This document shows, one piece after another, positions 35,815 through 45,482 of a stretch of DNA of 64,000 nt. Below the pieces are notes generated by a model that saw only the letters and a list, made by a program, of their open reading frames with translations, was not told the DNA's origin and made no database searches. The stretch's first letter is position 1. Each line of letters begins with the position of its first letter. The position numbers were made by a program, and so were the translations under genes. Origin of the DNA: an uncultured Eubacterium sp. (lineage in GTDB: Bacteria; Bacillota; Clostridia; Lachnospirales; Lachnospiraceae); contig CAKRIZ010000001.1 of the NCBI GenBank assembly GCA_934351445.1, positions 186,001 to 250,000 on the forward strand, written 5' to 3'.

Positions 35815-36113
35815 TCCATCGTCGGCGGTTCAATGTCATTGATTCTCTGGTACATATCCTGTAAAAATGCAAGATCTGCCGTAAACAGCTTTTCAATAAT
35901 ATTGACACCGACCATCGGGACACCTTCCAGCTCGGTAATCACCTTGCTTAAAATAACGATCGTCAGATAGGACGGATTGCTGAGTACACGCGGGTCACGC
36001 GTTGCACTGATCTCGTCTCCTGCAGTCGCCAGCCGCATCTTGCCATTGCGGTGAAGCTCTCCGTTACCATCCATATAGCCCTTCGGCAGTGTAAATTCAA
36101 ATACTGTTTCCAT
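35751..36113 (-). CDS. CIS tail assembly chaperone-like protein with C-terminal Cys motif
   Basis: A 120-residue protein of the kind encoded after tube genes in CIS and phage tails (TVFEFTLPKGYMDGNGELHRNG, RDPRVLSNPSYLTIVILSKVI, LFTADLAFLQDMY). The C-terminus carries CVCPECGEIFQV, a likely zinc ribbon half. It follows the tube gene after a 154-bp structured gap and overlaps the DUF6760-like frame. In tailed phages the equivalent pair is made by programmed frameshifting, and a slippery heptamer lies near its end. Confidence 0.75.
   Translation of the reverse strand: METVFEFTLPKGYMDGNGELHRNGKMRLATAGDEISATRDPRVLSNPSYLTIVILSKVITELEGVPMVGVNIIEKLFTADLAFLQDMYQRINDIEPPTMECVCPECGEIFQVPLNFTEEG
35766..35772 (-). 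other. Candidate -1 ribosomal frameshift heptamer AAATTTT
   Basis: On the minus strand A_AAT_TTT is in the zero frame of the chaperone-like gene, five codons before its stop. A -1 slip leads directly into the DUF6760-like frame (TAC CGA GGA GGG ...), giving a fusion of about 187 residues. GAGGAGGG follows 3 nt downstream. Confidence 0.45.
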
Positions 36114-36166
36114 ACCTTTGACCCTCTCTTCATGATTCTTATATTGATTAACCCTGTATCAGATTC

Positions 36167-36242
36167 CCCGCCAAAAGGAAAACATCCGCCCTATACCGTC
36201 TGCCATCTTTTCATCTTGGCGGGAAACCTGCGTATTGCAGGT
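36167..36242. other. Inverted repeats in the gap downstream of the tube gene
   Basis: The 154-bp gap 36114-36267 contains no gene. CCCGCCAA (36167-36174) can pair with TTGGCGGG (36216-36223), and ACCTGC (36226-36231) with GCAGGT (36237-36242). On the minus-strand transcript these form two hairpins just after the major tube gene; no T-tract follows. They may be an attenuator or mRNA processing/stability element that keeps sheath and tube levels above later genes. Confidence 0.5.
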
Positions 36243-36267
36243 CTCCCCATGCGCCGTAAAACAAATC

Positions 36268-36765
36268 CTAGTTGGGAATAATCAGTTCCTCATAAGCCAG
36301 TTCTACAGACTCGATTGCAACGTCACTGGTCTTTGCGTCCAGATCCGGAGCTGTATACTTCGTTACCCATGCATTGCTCAATACCCATACACGTGTACCT
36401 GTGATCGTCTCCTGCTTAGTCTGCGGTGCGCCGCCGTTGATATCGATCATCTCGATCTGTACATTATTACGGGGCATCTCACCACGAACCTCGCTGACAC
36501 ATTCCTGAATCCATGTCTTAAAAGCACTGTCCAGTGTGTAACCAAACTTTAAGGTTACATTGCCATGCTTTACCAGTCCGGGGATCTTGACCGGAGCAAG
36601 GCTGTTCGCATTGCCCTGACGGAACTCGATCACATCAACAGTTGCTTCCACACCGGTCACCTCACTGAAGGCTGCGGTTCCGCTCACACCGTCAACGGTA
36701 ACGAGGAAGTTCATTTTAGTCAACGGATATGCAAGTTGTTTTCCATTGCTTTCATATGTTGCCAT
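36268..36765 (-). CDS. CIS inner tube protein (gp19/Afp1-like)
   Basis: 165 residues, the typical length of T4-gp19-family tube subunits. Landmarks are YPLTKMNFLVTVDGVSGTAAFSEVTG, VIEFRQGNANSLAPVKIPGLVKHGNVTL and the C-terminal SDVAIESVELAYEELII. Hexamers stack to form the rigid tube driven out by the sheath. It lies 42 bp after the sheath gene, the canonical order. A second, extended tube-like gene follows at 33509-35494. Confidence 0.95.
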   Translation of the reverse strand: MATYESNGKQLAYPLTKMNFLVTVDGVSGTAAFSEVTGVEATVDVIEFRQGNANSLAPVKIPGLVKHGNVTLKFGYTLDSAFKTWIQECVSEVRGEMPRNNVQIEMIDINGGAPQTKQETITGTRVWVLSNAWVTKYTAPDLDAKTSDVAIESVELAYEELIIPN

Positions 36766-36807
36766 AAGTTATCTCTCCTTTTCTTTTACTCGTTTAAAAC
36801 CTGGATC

Positions 36808-38508
36808 TTATTCTTCTGCTTCTCCGCCAGCCTCTGCGGTATGCTGTGTCACACGGAAGATCACGAACTCAGCAGGGCGTGAAGGTGCAATACCGATATT
36901 GCAGATCAGTCTGCCGTTCATGATATCGTCACGGCTCATCGTAGACGGTCCAATCTCTACAAAATAAGCTTCTGAAGCTGAGCTTCCTGCGAGCATTCCG
37001 GTTCTCCACATTCCATCCAGGAAGGAAGAAATTGTCATGCTGACTCTCTGCCACAACGTAGCATCGTTGGGCTCGAATACCACCCAGTTGGTGTTTGCCT
37101 TGATGCTCTCCTCCACATAGATGAAGAGACGGCGAACGTTGATATACTTGAATGCTGTATTGCTGCTGGCAGTCTTTGCACCCCAGATACGGATGCCCTG
37201 ACCCGGGAATGAACGGATCAGGTTCACACCTTCGGGATTTAAGATATCCTGCTCTGCCTTTGTATAATTAGTCTTTAATCCGGTACAGAAAATCGTCTCA
37301 TTTGCCGGAGCCTTATGTACGCCACGGTTGACGTCAGTTCTGGAATATACACCGAGAACTGCTCCTGACGGCGGTACAAAATCAGGCTTTCCGGATGCAC
37401 GGTCAAATACCTGAATCCAGGGATGATACATCGCTGCATAAGTGGAATCGATCATATTTCTGTAGTCGATCAGGTCTTTGGTCTTGTACAGATCCTTCGG
37501 CATATCGATGACTGCTACACGGCTCTTTAAGCTCTCACAGTGTCCGACCAGCGCTACAATCACTTCCGGGATCGTCACACCGGGGACTGCCATCATGCTG
37601 ACATATTCATTCTCAACAAAAGACTGGATACCGGTACGCTTGCCGGGGCCGCCGTCTTCTCCGATGAAGGTCGCAGCATTTACTTTTTCGATCGTACCAT
37701 CGCTGCCGCCCTCTAATGTGATCATGCCACTGGTCTGTCCCTCACCGAGAATTGCCGCTACGGGATTTCCAATCTCATTCATCGGTGCTACCGTCACCTT
37801 TACCAGTTCACTGGCAGCCAGCTTTGTACCAATATAATTCGGAGAGGTAATGTTGAAGCTCAGCTCTGTGTATACCTCTGCCTCGTCATTATAACGGATA
37901 CTTGCATCTACTGTTACCAGATATACAACAGTCTTCGGAATCAGTGCATCGTCTACGACCTTTCCGGTAAACGGCTGCTCAAATACAACTGCGTTATCAA
38001 AAATAGATTTGATTTTGTTGTATTCTTCACCTACAACTACGAGATCTCCTTCACGGAAACCATCGACACTCTTTGCAATATAGCCTTCCCCTGCCTCAGA
38101 GAGCAACTGCATTTTCTTCTTGGTCACGGTATTGAAGCTGACCTGGATACGGTTGCCCCACTTACCTTCATTTGCAGCCTCTACGGTCAGGATGCCTGCC
38201 GTCTTAGCTGCAGACTTTGCATCTGCCGGTACAACACGTGATACAAAACATCTGGTTCCGCCGTTTGCAAAAAACTGCTCCACGCTGTTCGCCAGATAAC
38301 GGTACTCACCATGAGTAAACTCGCTCAAGAATCCACCAAACTGCTTGGTAAAGCTCTTAAAACTTGTGACAAAAGAGGGTGCTCCGACCGACGGTCCTTT
38401 TTCTGCCAATCCGACAAAACCTGCAGTACTTGTTCCTACTCCTTCAATGCTTCTGGGAGAATTATCATATTCCTCCACATATACGCCAGGTGACAAATAT
38501 TCAGCCAT
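36808..38508 (-). CDS. CIS contractile sheath protein (Afp2-4/tail sheath)
   Basis: 566 residues with the hallmark sheath start EYLSPGVYVEEYDNSPRSIEGV, a variable mid-domain, the conserved core (SRVAVIDMPKDLYKTKDLIDYRN, YPWI-like AMYHPWIQVFD, VPPSGAVLGVYSRTDVNRGVHKAPAN) and C-terminal handshake strands (INVRRLFIYVEESIKANTNWVVFEPND, AEFVIFRVTQHT). There is only one sheath gene here, unlike the three in Afp. Contraction of polymerised sheath propels the tube and spike. It is followed by the tube gene. Confidence 0.97.
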   Translation of the reverse strand: MAEYLSPGVYVEEYDNSPRSIEGVGTSTAGFVGLAEKGPSVGAPSFVTSFKSFTKQFGGFLSEFTHGEYRYLANSVEQFFANGGTRCFVSRVVPADAKSAAKTAGILTVEAANEGKWGNRIQVSFNTVTKKKMQLLSEAGEGYIAKSVDGFREGDLVVVGEEYNKIKSIFDNAVVFEQPFTGKVVDDALIPKTVVYLVTVDASIRYNDEAEVYTELSFNITSPNYIGTKLAASELVKVTVAPMNEIGNPVAAILGEGQTSGMITLEGGSDGTIEKVNAATFIGEDGGPGKRTGIQSFVENEYVSMMAVPGVTIPEVIVALVGHCESLKSRVAVIDMPKDLYKTKDLIDYRNMIDSTYAAMYHPWIQVFDRASGKPDFVPPSGAVLGVYSRTDVNRGVHKAPANETIFCTGLKTNYTKAEQDILNPEGVNLIRSFPGQGIRIWGAKTASSNTAFKYINVRRLFIYVEESIKANTNWVVFEPNDATLWQRVSMTISSFLDGMWRTGMLAGSSASEAYFVEIGPSTMSRDDIMNGRLICNIGIAPSRPAEFVIFRVTQHTAEAGGEAEE

Positions 38509-38569
38509 TGTATATTTCTCCTTTCATTTTTACATTTGAAAAATCATTTCATTTTTAATTTGTTCGTAC

Positions 38570-38962
38570 TTACTTTGTACTTACCAGCATCTGTCCCGGA
38601 TAGGTCACCTGAATGGTACCTGCCCCGTTGGTACAGACACATTTACAGTCATTCGTCAGACAGGGTTTCCCACCGATCAATGTTGCCGGGGCAGTGGGTA
38701 TCCACATACCGGCTGTCATCGGCATACATGGCTGCGGGGTCAGCACTCCGAGGGCTGCGGCTGTTGCCGCTGCTACCTGTGGATTGGCCAGTGATGTACA
38801 CATCCCAAAGGGCTGTATGTTCACCATTCCCTGTGCATCCTGTATCGTTGCAGCCGGCTGCCCGCCGACACTGCACACTGCCTGTGACGTGACTTTCAGA
38901 TTCGATGGTATCGTCCCAAACGGACACGATAGCACCGCTCCTGTAACTACAATCTCTCCCAT
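38570..38962 (-). CDS. PAAR-like tip protein (DUF4280 family)
   Basis: 130 residues from ATG 38962, with AAGGAG upstream; the GTG two codons earlier is too close to it. It matches the DUF4280/PAAR-like family: GEIVVTGAVLSCPFGTIPSNL, NIQPFGMCTSLANPQVA, GVLTPQPCMPMTAG and ATLIGGKPCLTNDCKCVCTNGAGTI. Multiple conserved Cys could bind metal at the spike tip (Afp10 role). It precedes the sheath gene, whereas in Afp the tip lies near the spike. Family members can also carry effectors, but no extra domain is fused here. Confidence 0.88.
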   Translation of the reverse strand: MGEIVVTGAVLSCPFGTIPSNLKVTSQAVCSVGGQPAATIQDAQGMVNIQPFGMCTSLANPQVAAATAAALGVLTPQPCMPMTAGMWIPTAPATLIGGKPCLTNDCKCVCTNGAGTIQVTYPGQMLVSTK

Positions 38963-38974
38963 ATCCACCGCTCC

Positions 38975-39718
38975 TTACCGCAATTCATTGTCTGCGCACT
39001 GATGAAAATCGACTGTCTGGAATCTATATTCCCCGTTGACACGGTACCGGACAAGATATGTGACCATCTGTGCATCATCCCTGACGCGAAGTAAATAGCT
39101 GCCATCCGGTGATACATCACCGAATACTACGCGGGCAATGGGCGAATTTACTGTGAACGTCTCTGTCAGCGGTTCTTTCAGTTTCACCATATTGGGCGGC
39201 ACTTCCTCTAATACTTCAAAATGCTCATAATGCCCCCGGTCCTCACTGATCAGACCATAATGGACGTTCTCCATGCTCAGCCTGCCTCTCGCCAAAAACA
39301 GCTTCAACAGACATTTCTTTTCGTTGAACTCGCTGTAGCAAAGATTCGACTGTGAGAGGCTGACTGCCTCAATTTCCTCCAGGCCTTGAAGTGTACCGGT
39401 AAGTGAGCAGAGACGTTCTCCCTTTGCGAGTTTCTCTGACGGTATCAGGAACACTTGCTTTAGTGGCATCACATTATCCAGCTTCTCATACTGTACATCT
39501 ACCACGGCAGTCTCATAACCATATACCTTCATCGTCAGGGTACTGTCCCTGCGCCCGGTATTGATAAAGACGAAATTACCGCCGCCTCTTGGAATCGGCC
39601 AGCATTGTCTGCCTTCGATAAAAAAACGTACATCCGGTTCCTCCACTGCCACTCCGGTCGTCGTATCGACGAGCTGGATGACGAGGTCAAGCCTGTGATG
39701 GATTGTTGATTCTTCCAC
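38975..39718 (-). CDS. CIS-operon protein of unknown function with beta-sandwich-like N-terminus
   Basis: 247 residues, GTG start at 39718 with GGGAGGGAG upstream. The N-terminal half (DLVIQLVDTTTGVAVEEPDVRFF, RDSTLTMKVYGYETAVVDVQY) resembles a carboxypeptidase-regulatory or Ig-like beta-sandwich; the rest is beta-rich with no recognised motif. No signal peptide or membrane helix. Its position between the tail terminator and PAAR-like genes, 6 and 12 bp away, marks it as part of the particle or its assembly. I do not recognise a named family. Confidence 0.65.
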   Translation of the reverse strand: MEESTIHHRLDLVIQLVDTTTGVAVEEPDVRFFIEGRQCWPIPRGGGNFVFINTGRRDSTLTMKVYGYETAVVDVQYEKLDNVMPLKQVFLIPSEKLAKGERLCSLTGTLQGLEEIEAVSLSQSNLCYSEFNEKKCLLKLFLARGRLSMENVHYGLISEDRGHYEHFEVLEEVPPNMVKLKEPLTETFTVNSPIARVVFGDVSPDGSYLLRVRDDAQMVTYLVRYRVNGEYRFQTVDFHQCADNELR

Positions 39719-39724
39719 TTATAC

Positions 39725-40315
39725 TCACTCCCTCCCTTCTCCTGTAATGTGCAGTCCGAACGTTGCCTCCGCAACGCGGGGTGTATTGATAATCACCTCA
39801 CTGGACAGGAATACGGGTGCCGCCTTATAAAACAGGCTGATCTGATAAGGCTTGTTGATCGCCTGCCATACCCGGACCTTTTCCTCCAGACTTATCTTCG
39901 CCTGAGATAGCACGATCGGAGGTTCTTGTGTGTCCAGCCAGTTCTGCAGCTGATTGGGAAGGACGGAACTGTTGTCATTGACAATCTGTGCGACCCTTCC
40001 GATAATTTTTTGTATATCCGGCGCCTTAAGTCCCATCTGGGAGGAGCCGTTGATAAATACCATATAGTATAAGCCATATGGTCTTGGCGGTTTTTGTAAC
40101 TGCACCTGGCCTCTTTGCATCAGAGGCCGCTGCGTGATGTCGCTCTCTTCCCTGATATCGTACAGATACAGTCCGACAATATAGTCGACATCCTGATCTG
40201 CCGGAGAAGAGATCTCGATATTGTTTGGCGAAGGGATCGGCTCCGGACACATCTTTTCACGAAGTGTCCGGACGATGTACGCGCTCACATCCGATATAAT
40301 TGTATAATCTGCCAT
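39725..40315 (-). CDS. CIS tail terminator/cap protein (DUF4255, Afp16-like)
   Basis: 196 residues, DUF4255 (Pvc16 N-terminal) family: ISDVSAYIVRTLREKM, VDYIVGLYLYDIREESDITQR, PPRPYGLYYMVFIN, ISLEEKVRVWQAINKPYQISLFYKAAPVFL. It caps the distal end of the tube/sheath and sets length with the tape measure. It opens the structural part of the operon, directly before the tip, sheath and tube genes. Length is slightly short of Afp16 and lacks its C-terminal extension. Confidence 0.9.
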   Translation of the reverse strand: MADYTIISDVSAYIVRTLREKMCPEPIPSPNNIEISSPADQDVDYIVGLYLYDIREESDITQRPLMQRGQVQLQKPPRPYGLYYMVFINGSSQMGLKAPDIQKIIGRVAQIVNDNSSVLPNQLQNWLDTQEPPIVLSQAKISLEEKVRVWQAINKPYQISLFYKAAPVFLSSEVIINTPRVAEATFGLHITGEGRE

Positions 40316-40356
40316 TTCGTCACCTCATAAAACCCTTTTCCCTCATACCTATTCCA

Positions 40357-43353
40357 TCACTGCTGTCCGGTCAGTGTATTGTACAACTGATCTGCCTGTT
40401 CTGCGACTTTCTTATTCACGCAAACACTGTAATTCGTATCAGCAATGTACTCTGCCTCGCAGTCAAAATATGTCTTTGCGGTATCTTCATCAATGTACGG
40501 TACTGTCTGGAATTCCACCTTGTACCGATCAATTGACTGGGTCGTCATATCTGCAAACGTCACTACCCGTGCCCCGACACGGAACCGGTAAGAGGTTGAT
40601 CCATGCGTCATGGTTGCTTCTTCCCGGAAGTCACTGTATACATATCTGTACGGCGTAACCACTCTGTTTCCGATAATCGCCAGTGAAATGTACTCTGTTT
40701 CTGAATGACCGCTTAGCTTTGCATATACATACGGGCTGTTCTCAGATGCGCAGGTTGTAATAAACTGTTTTGCAAGTGTCTTCGCGTTGACATTACTGTA
40801 ATTATCATACAGACGGTCCATTGCCACCGCAGCCGCTACCTTGCCATCTGCACTCAATTCGCTAAAGGAACCTCCCAGTGCCTGTTCAATCGCATTTTTG
40901 AGCATCTGCTCGCTCATCGTTGTCGGATTCGTTGCACTACTTCCTGTTCCGGAGCCTGCGCCGCTTCCACTTCCACTGCCGTCTCCGGTTCCTGTGCTGC
41001 TTCCGCTTCCACTTCCGCTGCCGCTGCCGTCTCCGGTTCCTGTGCCGCTGCCGCTTCCGGTTCCACTTCCGCTGCCGTCTCCGGTTCCTGCGCTGCTTCC
41101 GCTTCCACTTCCGCTGCCGTCTCCGGTTCCACTGCCGCTTCCGGTTCCATTTCCGGTTCCGCTGCCGTCTCCGGTTCCTGCGCTGCTTCCGCTTCCATTT
41201 CCACTTCCGCTGCCATCTCCGGTTCCTGTACCGCTTCCATCTCCGCTTCCACTGCCGTCTCCGGTTCCTGTACCGCTTCCACTGCCGCTTCCGGTTCCAC
41301 TGCCGCTTCCACTATCGGATGTGCTTGCATTTGCCTGATCATGCAGGCTGCTCGCCTTACTTGCGCCGATTGCCTCGTCAATCTTCCGACCCCATTTTTC
41401 CTGATCTGATACACTCAGGCTGGAATCAGCTAATGCATCCTTGATCTGCAGCAGCGCATTCTCTGCACCGAGCGTACCCAGCATATCCAGTGTATGATCC
41501 AATTCATTTGTCGTGCCGGAATTCAAAGCACTCATTGCCTGCTGTTTCAATTTCTCGATATCATTTAGCAATCCACTCTGCCCGAGCGCAATCTGTGCCT
41601 CTGCTTTTTCTGCTTCTGTAGCTGTATCCGAATTGATAATCTCATTCAGCCGCGCCTCCTCAGCAGCGATCTTATTGCTCGTGTCACTGATCAATTCTGC
41701 ATACTGGGCAGCCAGATTCAGATTATCCTCATCCAGTGCATCCTGCTGCTTCTGCTGGTAATCAGACAACAACCCCTTCAAGCGGTCAAGTTCCGACATC
41801 AGGCTCGCATCTGCATCCACAATCTTTTGTCCCAGCGTCCGCAGCCACTCAATATGTGCCGTGAGCACTTCTTTTGCACTATTGGCAAAATCATCGTTTT
41901 TAATCGTTTTTTCCTGCTCCTGCGCCCAAGTAATACGCTCATACACGTAATTCAACGCGTCCGAAGATGAGATACGCTCCTTTCTGGCAGTAATCATGGA
42001 TTCCAGTTCACTGCGCGCGATTTCTACATCGGTTTTGTCATTATCCAGAATGCCCTTTTTGACAGCATCACTTTGATTTTTCTCTGCTGCTGACTGATAT
42101 TCCTGTGAGACACCTTTACTCAACTGACTGCTAAAGCTGCTTTCTGCATCCGGCAGGAAGTGTTCATCAATCAGTTTGCGTTCACCCTCAGCATCCCCAA
42201 CAACACCATTTTCGATATTCTGTGCGTATTTCATACTGTTTACGAGCGCAATGATTGTGCGGTCAGTCGAAATACTGCTGTTGCTGTCACACCGGTCTGC
42301 CAGCTCTTTGCCCTGCGCATAGACATATGCCTGAATCGTCGAACCTCCGGGTGAAAGCACCTTGGCATTATACGATGTGTAACTATCGCTGCATTGGCTG
42401 ATGCTGCTCATGACGCTCTCCACCAGGGTACTATCCGTCTGGAATGGATCGACCTCATCAGAATCTGATTCATCGTTATGCGACTTGGAGGAATAATATT
42501 CACCACCCACGATGCCTGACAGCCGGTTCATATCTGTAATCGTCACGTTAGCCGTAAGATCACTATCATTCAACAGCCGCCCGAACACATCCGCGCGTCT
42601 TGCCGCATCGAAGCCCTCCATCAGAGTCATGACAACCTGTGCTTCTTCATTCATCCCTGCAGTGCCGAATGCTTCATAACATTTCTGCAGGTTTTTCAGT
42701 ATACGGTCGTATTGGTTGGTTGTCTCTGTCCTCATGTTCTGTGCGAAAAAGGAATTCAGCGCATCCCTCAGATATTTAAATGATTTTTCATCCGAAGTAG
42801 TGCCCTGATACTTATCCTGATAGATCTGGCGCAGCGTCTCAAGCTCTGTCATCTTCATCAGGTCATAGGGATCCGGATCATCAAAAATACACACAACAGC
42901 TCCGGTTTTCGCGTCTTTCGTCAACCCATCTGCCCCGGTATCGTACGCGACATACAGATCATCCAGTTCTGATTCCTCAACCGGTGTTCCCTCCGCAGTG
43001 ATGGCAGACAATCCGGTTGCATCTGTAATATTGTACCATTGTCCGTCTGCCAGCTCGGATTTGTAATAGATCTCCTGCTGTTCCGAATCTGACTGCGACT
43101 GAACTGCTTTCTCATACAGTTCATCCGTCAAACCTTCCAGATGTATGAGATGCGTACCGATAAACAGTACCGAATTACCGATCGTATGTGACTGTTTATA
43201 GGTACGGAACCGCACAGCCGAGCTCTCATCAAAGACCGCCAATGCCTGTATTGCCGGAATACCTGTCACCAGTACCACGACCGCCAGCAACGCTGCCACC
43301 ATCGCAGTCAGTTTCTTTTTATTCAGATATTTTTTCGTCCTTTCTTCTCTCAT
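40357..43353 (-). CDS. Exported or membrane-anchored protein with Ser-Gly-Thr-Asp repeat region
   Basis: 998 residues. An N-terminal signal/anchor (about 15-38, [19 protein letters not shown]) is followed by a large helical domain (about 50-670, coiled-coil-like [23 protein letters not shown]). A repeat linker (about 680-806) made of [10 protein letters not shown] units comes next, then a globular C-terminal domain of about 190 residues ([28 protein letters not shown]-like [21 protein letters not shown]). The flexible linker is typical of secreted multidomain proteins. No LPXTG motif. Its location just before the tail-terminator gene suggests an envelope component of the injection system. Family not recognised. 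Confidence 0.75.
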   Translation of the reverse strand: MREERTKKYLNKKKLTAMVAALLAVVVLVTGIPAIQALAVFDESSAVRFRTYKQSHTIGNSVLFIGTHLIHLEGLTDELYEKAVQSQSDSEQQEIYYKSELADGQWYNITDATGLSAITAEGTPVEESELDDLYVAYDTGADGLTKDAKTGAVVCIFDDPDPYDLMKMTELETLRQIYQDKYQGTTSDEKSFKYLRDALNSFFAQNMRTETTNQYDRILKNLQKCYEAFGTAGMNEEAQVVMTLMEGFDAARRADVFGRLLNDSDLTANVTITDMNRLSGIVGGEYYSSKSHNDESDSDEVDPFQTDSTLVESVMSSISQCSDSYTSYNAKVLSPGGSTIQAYVYAQGKELADRCDSNSSISTDRTIIALVNSMKYAQNIENGVVGDAEGERKLIDEHFLPDAESSFSSQLSKGVSQEYQSAAEKNQSDAVKKGILDNDKTDVEIARSELESMITARKERISSSDALNYVYERITWAQEQEKTIKNDDFANSAKEVLTAHIEWLRTLGQKIVDADASLMSELDRLKGLLSDYQQKQQDALDEDNLNLAAQYAELISDTSNKIAAEEARLNEIINSDTATEAEKAEAQIALGQSGLLNDIEKLKQQAMSALNSGTTNELDHTLDMLGTLGAENALLQIKDALADSSLSVSDQEKWGRKIDEAIGASKASSLHDQANASTSDSGSGSGTGSGSGSGTGTGDGSGSGDGSGTGTGDGSGSGNGSGSSAGTGDGSGTGNGTGSGSGTGDGSGSGSGSSAGTGDGSGSGTGSGSGTGTGDGSGSGSGSGSSTGTGDGSGSGSGAGSGTGSSATNPTTMSEQMLKNAIEQALGGSFSELSADGKVAAAVAMDRLYDNYSNVNAKTLAKQFITTCASENSPYVYAKLSGHSETEYISLAIIGNRVVTPYRYVYSDFREEATMTHGSTSYRFRVGARVVTFADMTTQSIDRYKVEFQTVPYIDEDTAKTYFDCEAEYIADTNYSVCVNKKVAEQADQLYNTLTGQQ
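40935..41320. repeat. Gly/Ser/Thr/Asp-encoding short tandem repeats
   Basis: About 385 bp of imperfect 6-bp and composite 18-60-bp units (e.g. CTGCCGTCTCCGGTTCC) encode the [10 protein letters not shown] linker. The array spuriously opens long frames on all strands. Confidence 0.9.
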
Positions 43354-43367
43354 ACCTGCATTCCCTC

Positions 43368-45482
43368 TTATTCTGCCTGCTGTTTGAGCAGTCCCAGGTT
43401 CGATGTGTCAAAGCATCCCTCATACAACTTGTTCTGGTCTGAATCATAAAATTCAATCGTCACCTTTGCCAGGTCCGGCTCCAAAATAGACAAATACTGG
43501 AATGTCTCCGTGACCGGGACATATTCCTCTGAACGCAGATATTTGCCATCCGAAGTACGGATCCGGTAATATGCAATCTTTTCCTGTGCATCCGGTGCCA
43601 GCTTAAGTTCTGTGCACTTTGTCGTATCATTTTTATTGCAGCTGTACGTGCCGATCGCCAAACCGGATGTGTCATCCTGCACGTGATATCCGGTCGTGAT
43701 CGACAATTCCCCACTCAGGGAACTCGGATCGATCTCGCAATCATTCACAAAATCATTTCCGTTATAAAAACGGATCTTCACTACATCCACACCCTTCAAC
43801 GCCAGTGCAAGATGCCTGAGCGTCTGGCCGATCGGTGTCCGCGCACCAATCTGGGTCTGGTCGCACCACAATTCATAATCTGTAATCTGATCCTTCAGTT
43901 CATCCGCCAATTGTATCCGCAGACGAAATTCCTCATTCTGTATAATCTGTTCAATATAATAATGAGATCCGTCTACATTTTCTTCAATGATGAGACTCTC
44001 GCCACCGTCGGCTGCATTCACATCCAGAGTTCCCTTCTCCATGTACTGTGACACTGCACCACAGGTCAGACGGTCGAAATCATACAATGTGCTGGAATAC
44101 AACTGCATTGCTTCAAGCATGTCATTCTGAAGTGATTCATAATTATCCAGCGACGACTCATACTCCGCATAGGTCAGCGTCCCCAGCTGGTTCAACAGCA
44201 GATCACGCTCCTGCTGTGCCTTGGCTGCATCCACCTGATCCACTGCCTCCTGATAAGAATTTTTGACGGAGATAAAATTGTCAAATGCATCCTCTACCTG
44301 CTGTGTCAGATCCGCTTTTACACTCTCAGCTTCCAGTCTGGCCTCCTGATATTCCAACGCTGCTTCGTACAGCGCATACGGCTCATCCTCTACATAGCGC
44401 GAACCGGCAATCGCTCCCTTGAACCACACCTTCGGGAATCTGAAGAACAGGATCTTCTTTTTTCCCTCCCACGGCCGGTCGATCGCCTGGAGAAATTCCT
44501 TATATTTCTGTTTAAAGGCACGTGTGTTCAGCTTCTGCCCATTCAACGCCTGATTATAATAATCACGGATCAGCGACATGTCTTTGTTGCTATACTGCCG
44601 GCTCATCAGCTCATAATAAGTCGTCAGGGCAACTCTGGCAGATGTCTCGGCAACCTTCGCTTCATAATAGGTCTCATCATTATCCAGTGTATTCTGGAGC
44701 AGTGCAGCTAAAACCTCGCTCCGCTTCATATCAGCTATGACCAACGGATTTTCAAACGTATAATCTGTATAGATAGACGTGTTTCCTGTCAGATTCACGA
44801 GTTTTTTCTTTTTCGAATTCAGGTTACGCGTAGCAGATGATATTTTTGCTTCCAGTGAATTGCGCTTGGAAGTCATCGTATCAATATCTGCCTGCGTTGC
44901 CTGGCCGATCGCCAGCTTAATCTGGCTCCTATGGATGGACTCCTCGATGGCAGCCAGCTTTTTTTGATTCAGGTCAATCTCCTTCTCCAGCATCACAATA
45001 TCCAGATATACCGTATTGACCTGTTCATAAATTGTAAACTTCTGGTCTGTAATCTGATGTTTCACAATGTCGATCTCATACTGGATCGATGTCGGCTTAA
45101 ACTGAAACTCAAATGCCTCTGACAAATCCGCTTTCGTCGGAAATTTGAACGAAAGCAATGGACTCCACCGGAACGTAGACATATTTTTCTGTTTCATCTT
45201 GATCGTCTTGACCGCCTGTGTCAACTGCACCTCTTTTGTCTCCAGACGACCCTCCAACTGTTCCATTTTTGAACTGTTCAGGTAAGCCTGCGCCCGTGCC
45301 TGTTCCATCGTGTAGGTGGTCTTGACCTGTGCGGAGGTATCCGTCATCTCCGAAGTAATCACCGAGGTGAACAGTACTCCCGATGCAAGCACCAGTGCCA
45401 GTGCGCGTTTCAGTTTGGAAGCCCGCACACAGATGTGATGTGAAGTTTTTCCTGTCTGTCCCTCTCCGGTTCTTATTCTCAT
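43368..45482 (-). CDS. TolC-like coiled-coil exported protein
   Basis: 704 residues with an N-terminal signal anchor (about 27-44, ALALVLASGVLFTSVI), then the long paired-helix architecture of the TolC/OEP family: TYTMEQARAQAYLNSSK, VYLDIVMLEKEIDLNQKKLAAIEES, GQATQADIDTMTSKRNSLEAKIS, and a second repeat GTLTYAEYESSLDNYESLQNDML. The C-terminal about 200 residues form beta domains. Gram-positive TolC-family proteins exist without an outer membrane, so this probably forms a periplasm-like or wall-spanning helical scaffold. It overlaps the MORN gene by 4 bp and precedes the repeat protein by 14 bp; these three appear to be an envelope complex within the CIS operon. Confidence 0.72.
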   Translation of the reverse strand: MRIRTGEGQTGKTSHHICVRASKLKRALALVLASGVLFTSVITSEMTDTSAQVKTTYTMEQARAQAYLNSSKMEQLEGRLETKEVQLTQAVKTIKMKQKNMSTFRWSPLLSFKFPTKADLSEAFEFQFKPTSIQYEIDIVKHQITDQKFTIYEQVNTVYLDIVMLEKEIDLNQKKLAAIEESIHRSQIKLAIGQATQADIDTMTSKRNSLEAKISSATRNLNSKKKKLVNLTGNTSIYTDYTFENPLVIADMKRSEVLAALLQNTLDNDETYYEAKVAETSARVALTTYYELMSRQYSNKDMSLIRDYYNQALNGQKLNTRAFKQKYKEFLQAIDRPWEGKKKILFFRFPKVWFKGAIAGSRYVEDEPYALYEAALEYQEARLEAESVKADLTQQVEDAFDNFISVKNSYQEAVDQVDAAKAQQERDLLLNQLGTLTYAEYESSLDNYESLQNDMLEAMQLYSSTLYDFDRLTCGAVSQYMEKGTLDVNAADGGESLIIEENVDGSHYYIEQIIQNEEFRLRIQLADELKDQITDYELWCDQTQIGARTPIGQTLRHLALALKGVDVVKIRFYNGNDFVNDCEIDPSSLSGELSITTGYHVQDDTSGLAIGTYSCNKNDTTKCTELKLAPDAQEKIAYYRIRTSDGKYLRSEEYVPVTETFQYLSILEPDLAKVTIEFYDSDQNKLYEGCFDTSNLGLLKQQAE

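Noticed and set aside
40841..41444. Long Pro/Leu- and Arg/Phe-rich frames opposite the repeat linker
   Set aside because: They are antisense products of the Gly/Ser/Thr repeat array, which lacks stops in several frames.
43368..45482. TolC-like protein as evidence for a Gram-negative host
   Set aside because: TolC-family proteins are also found in Firmicutes, and everything else in the window points to a Gram-positive organism.
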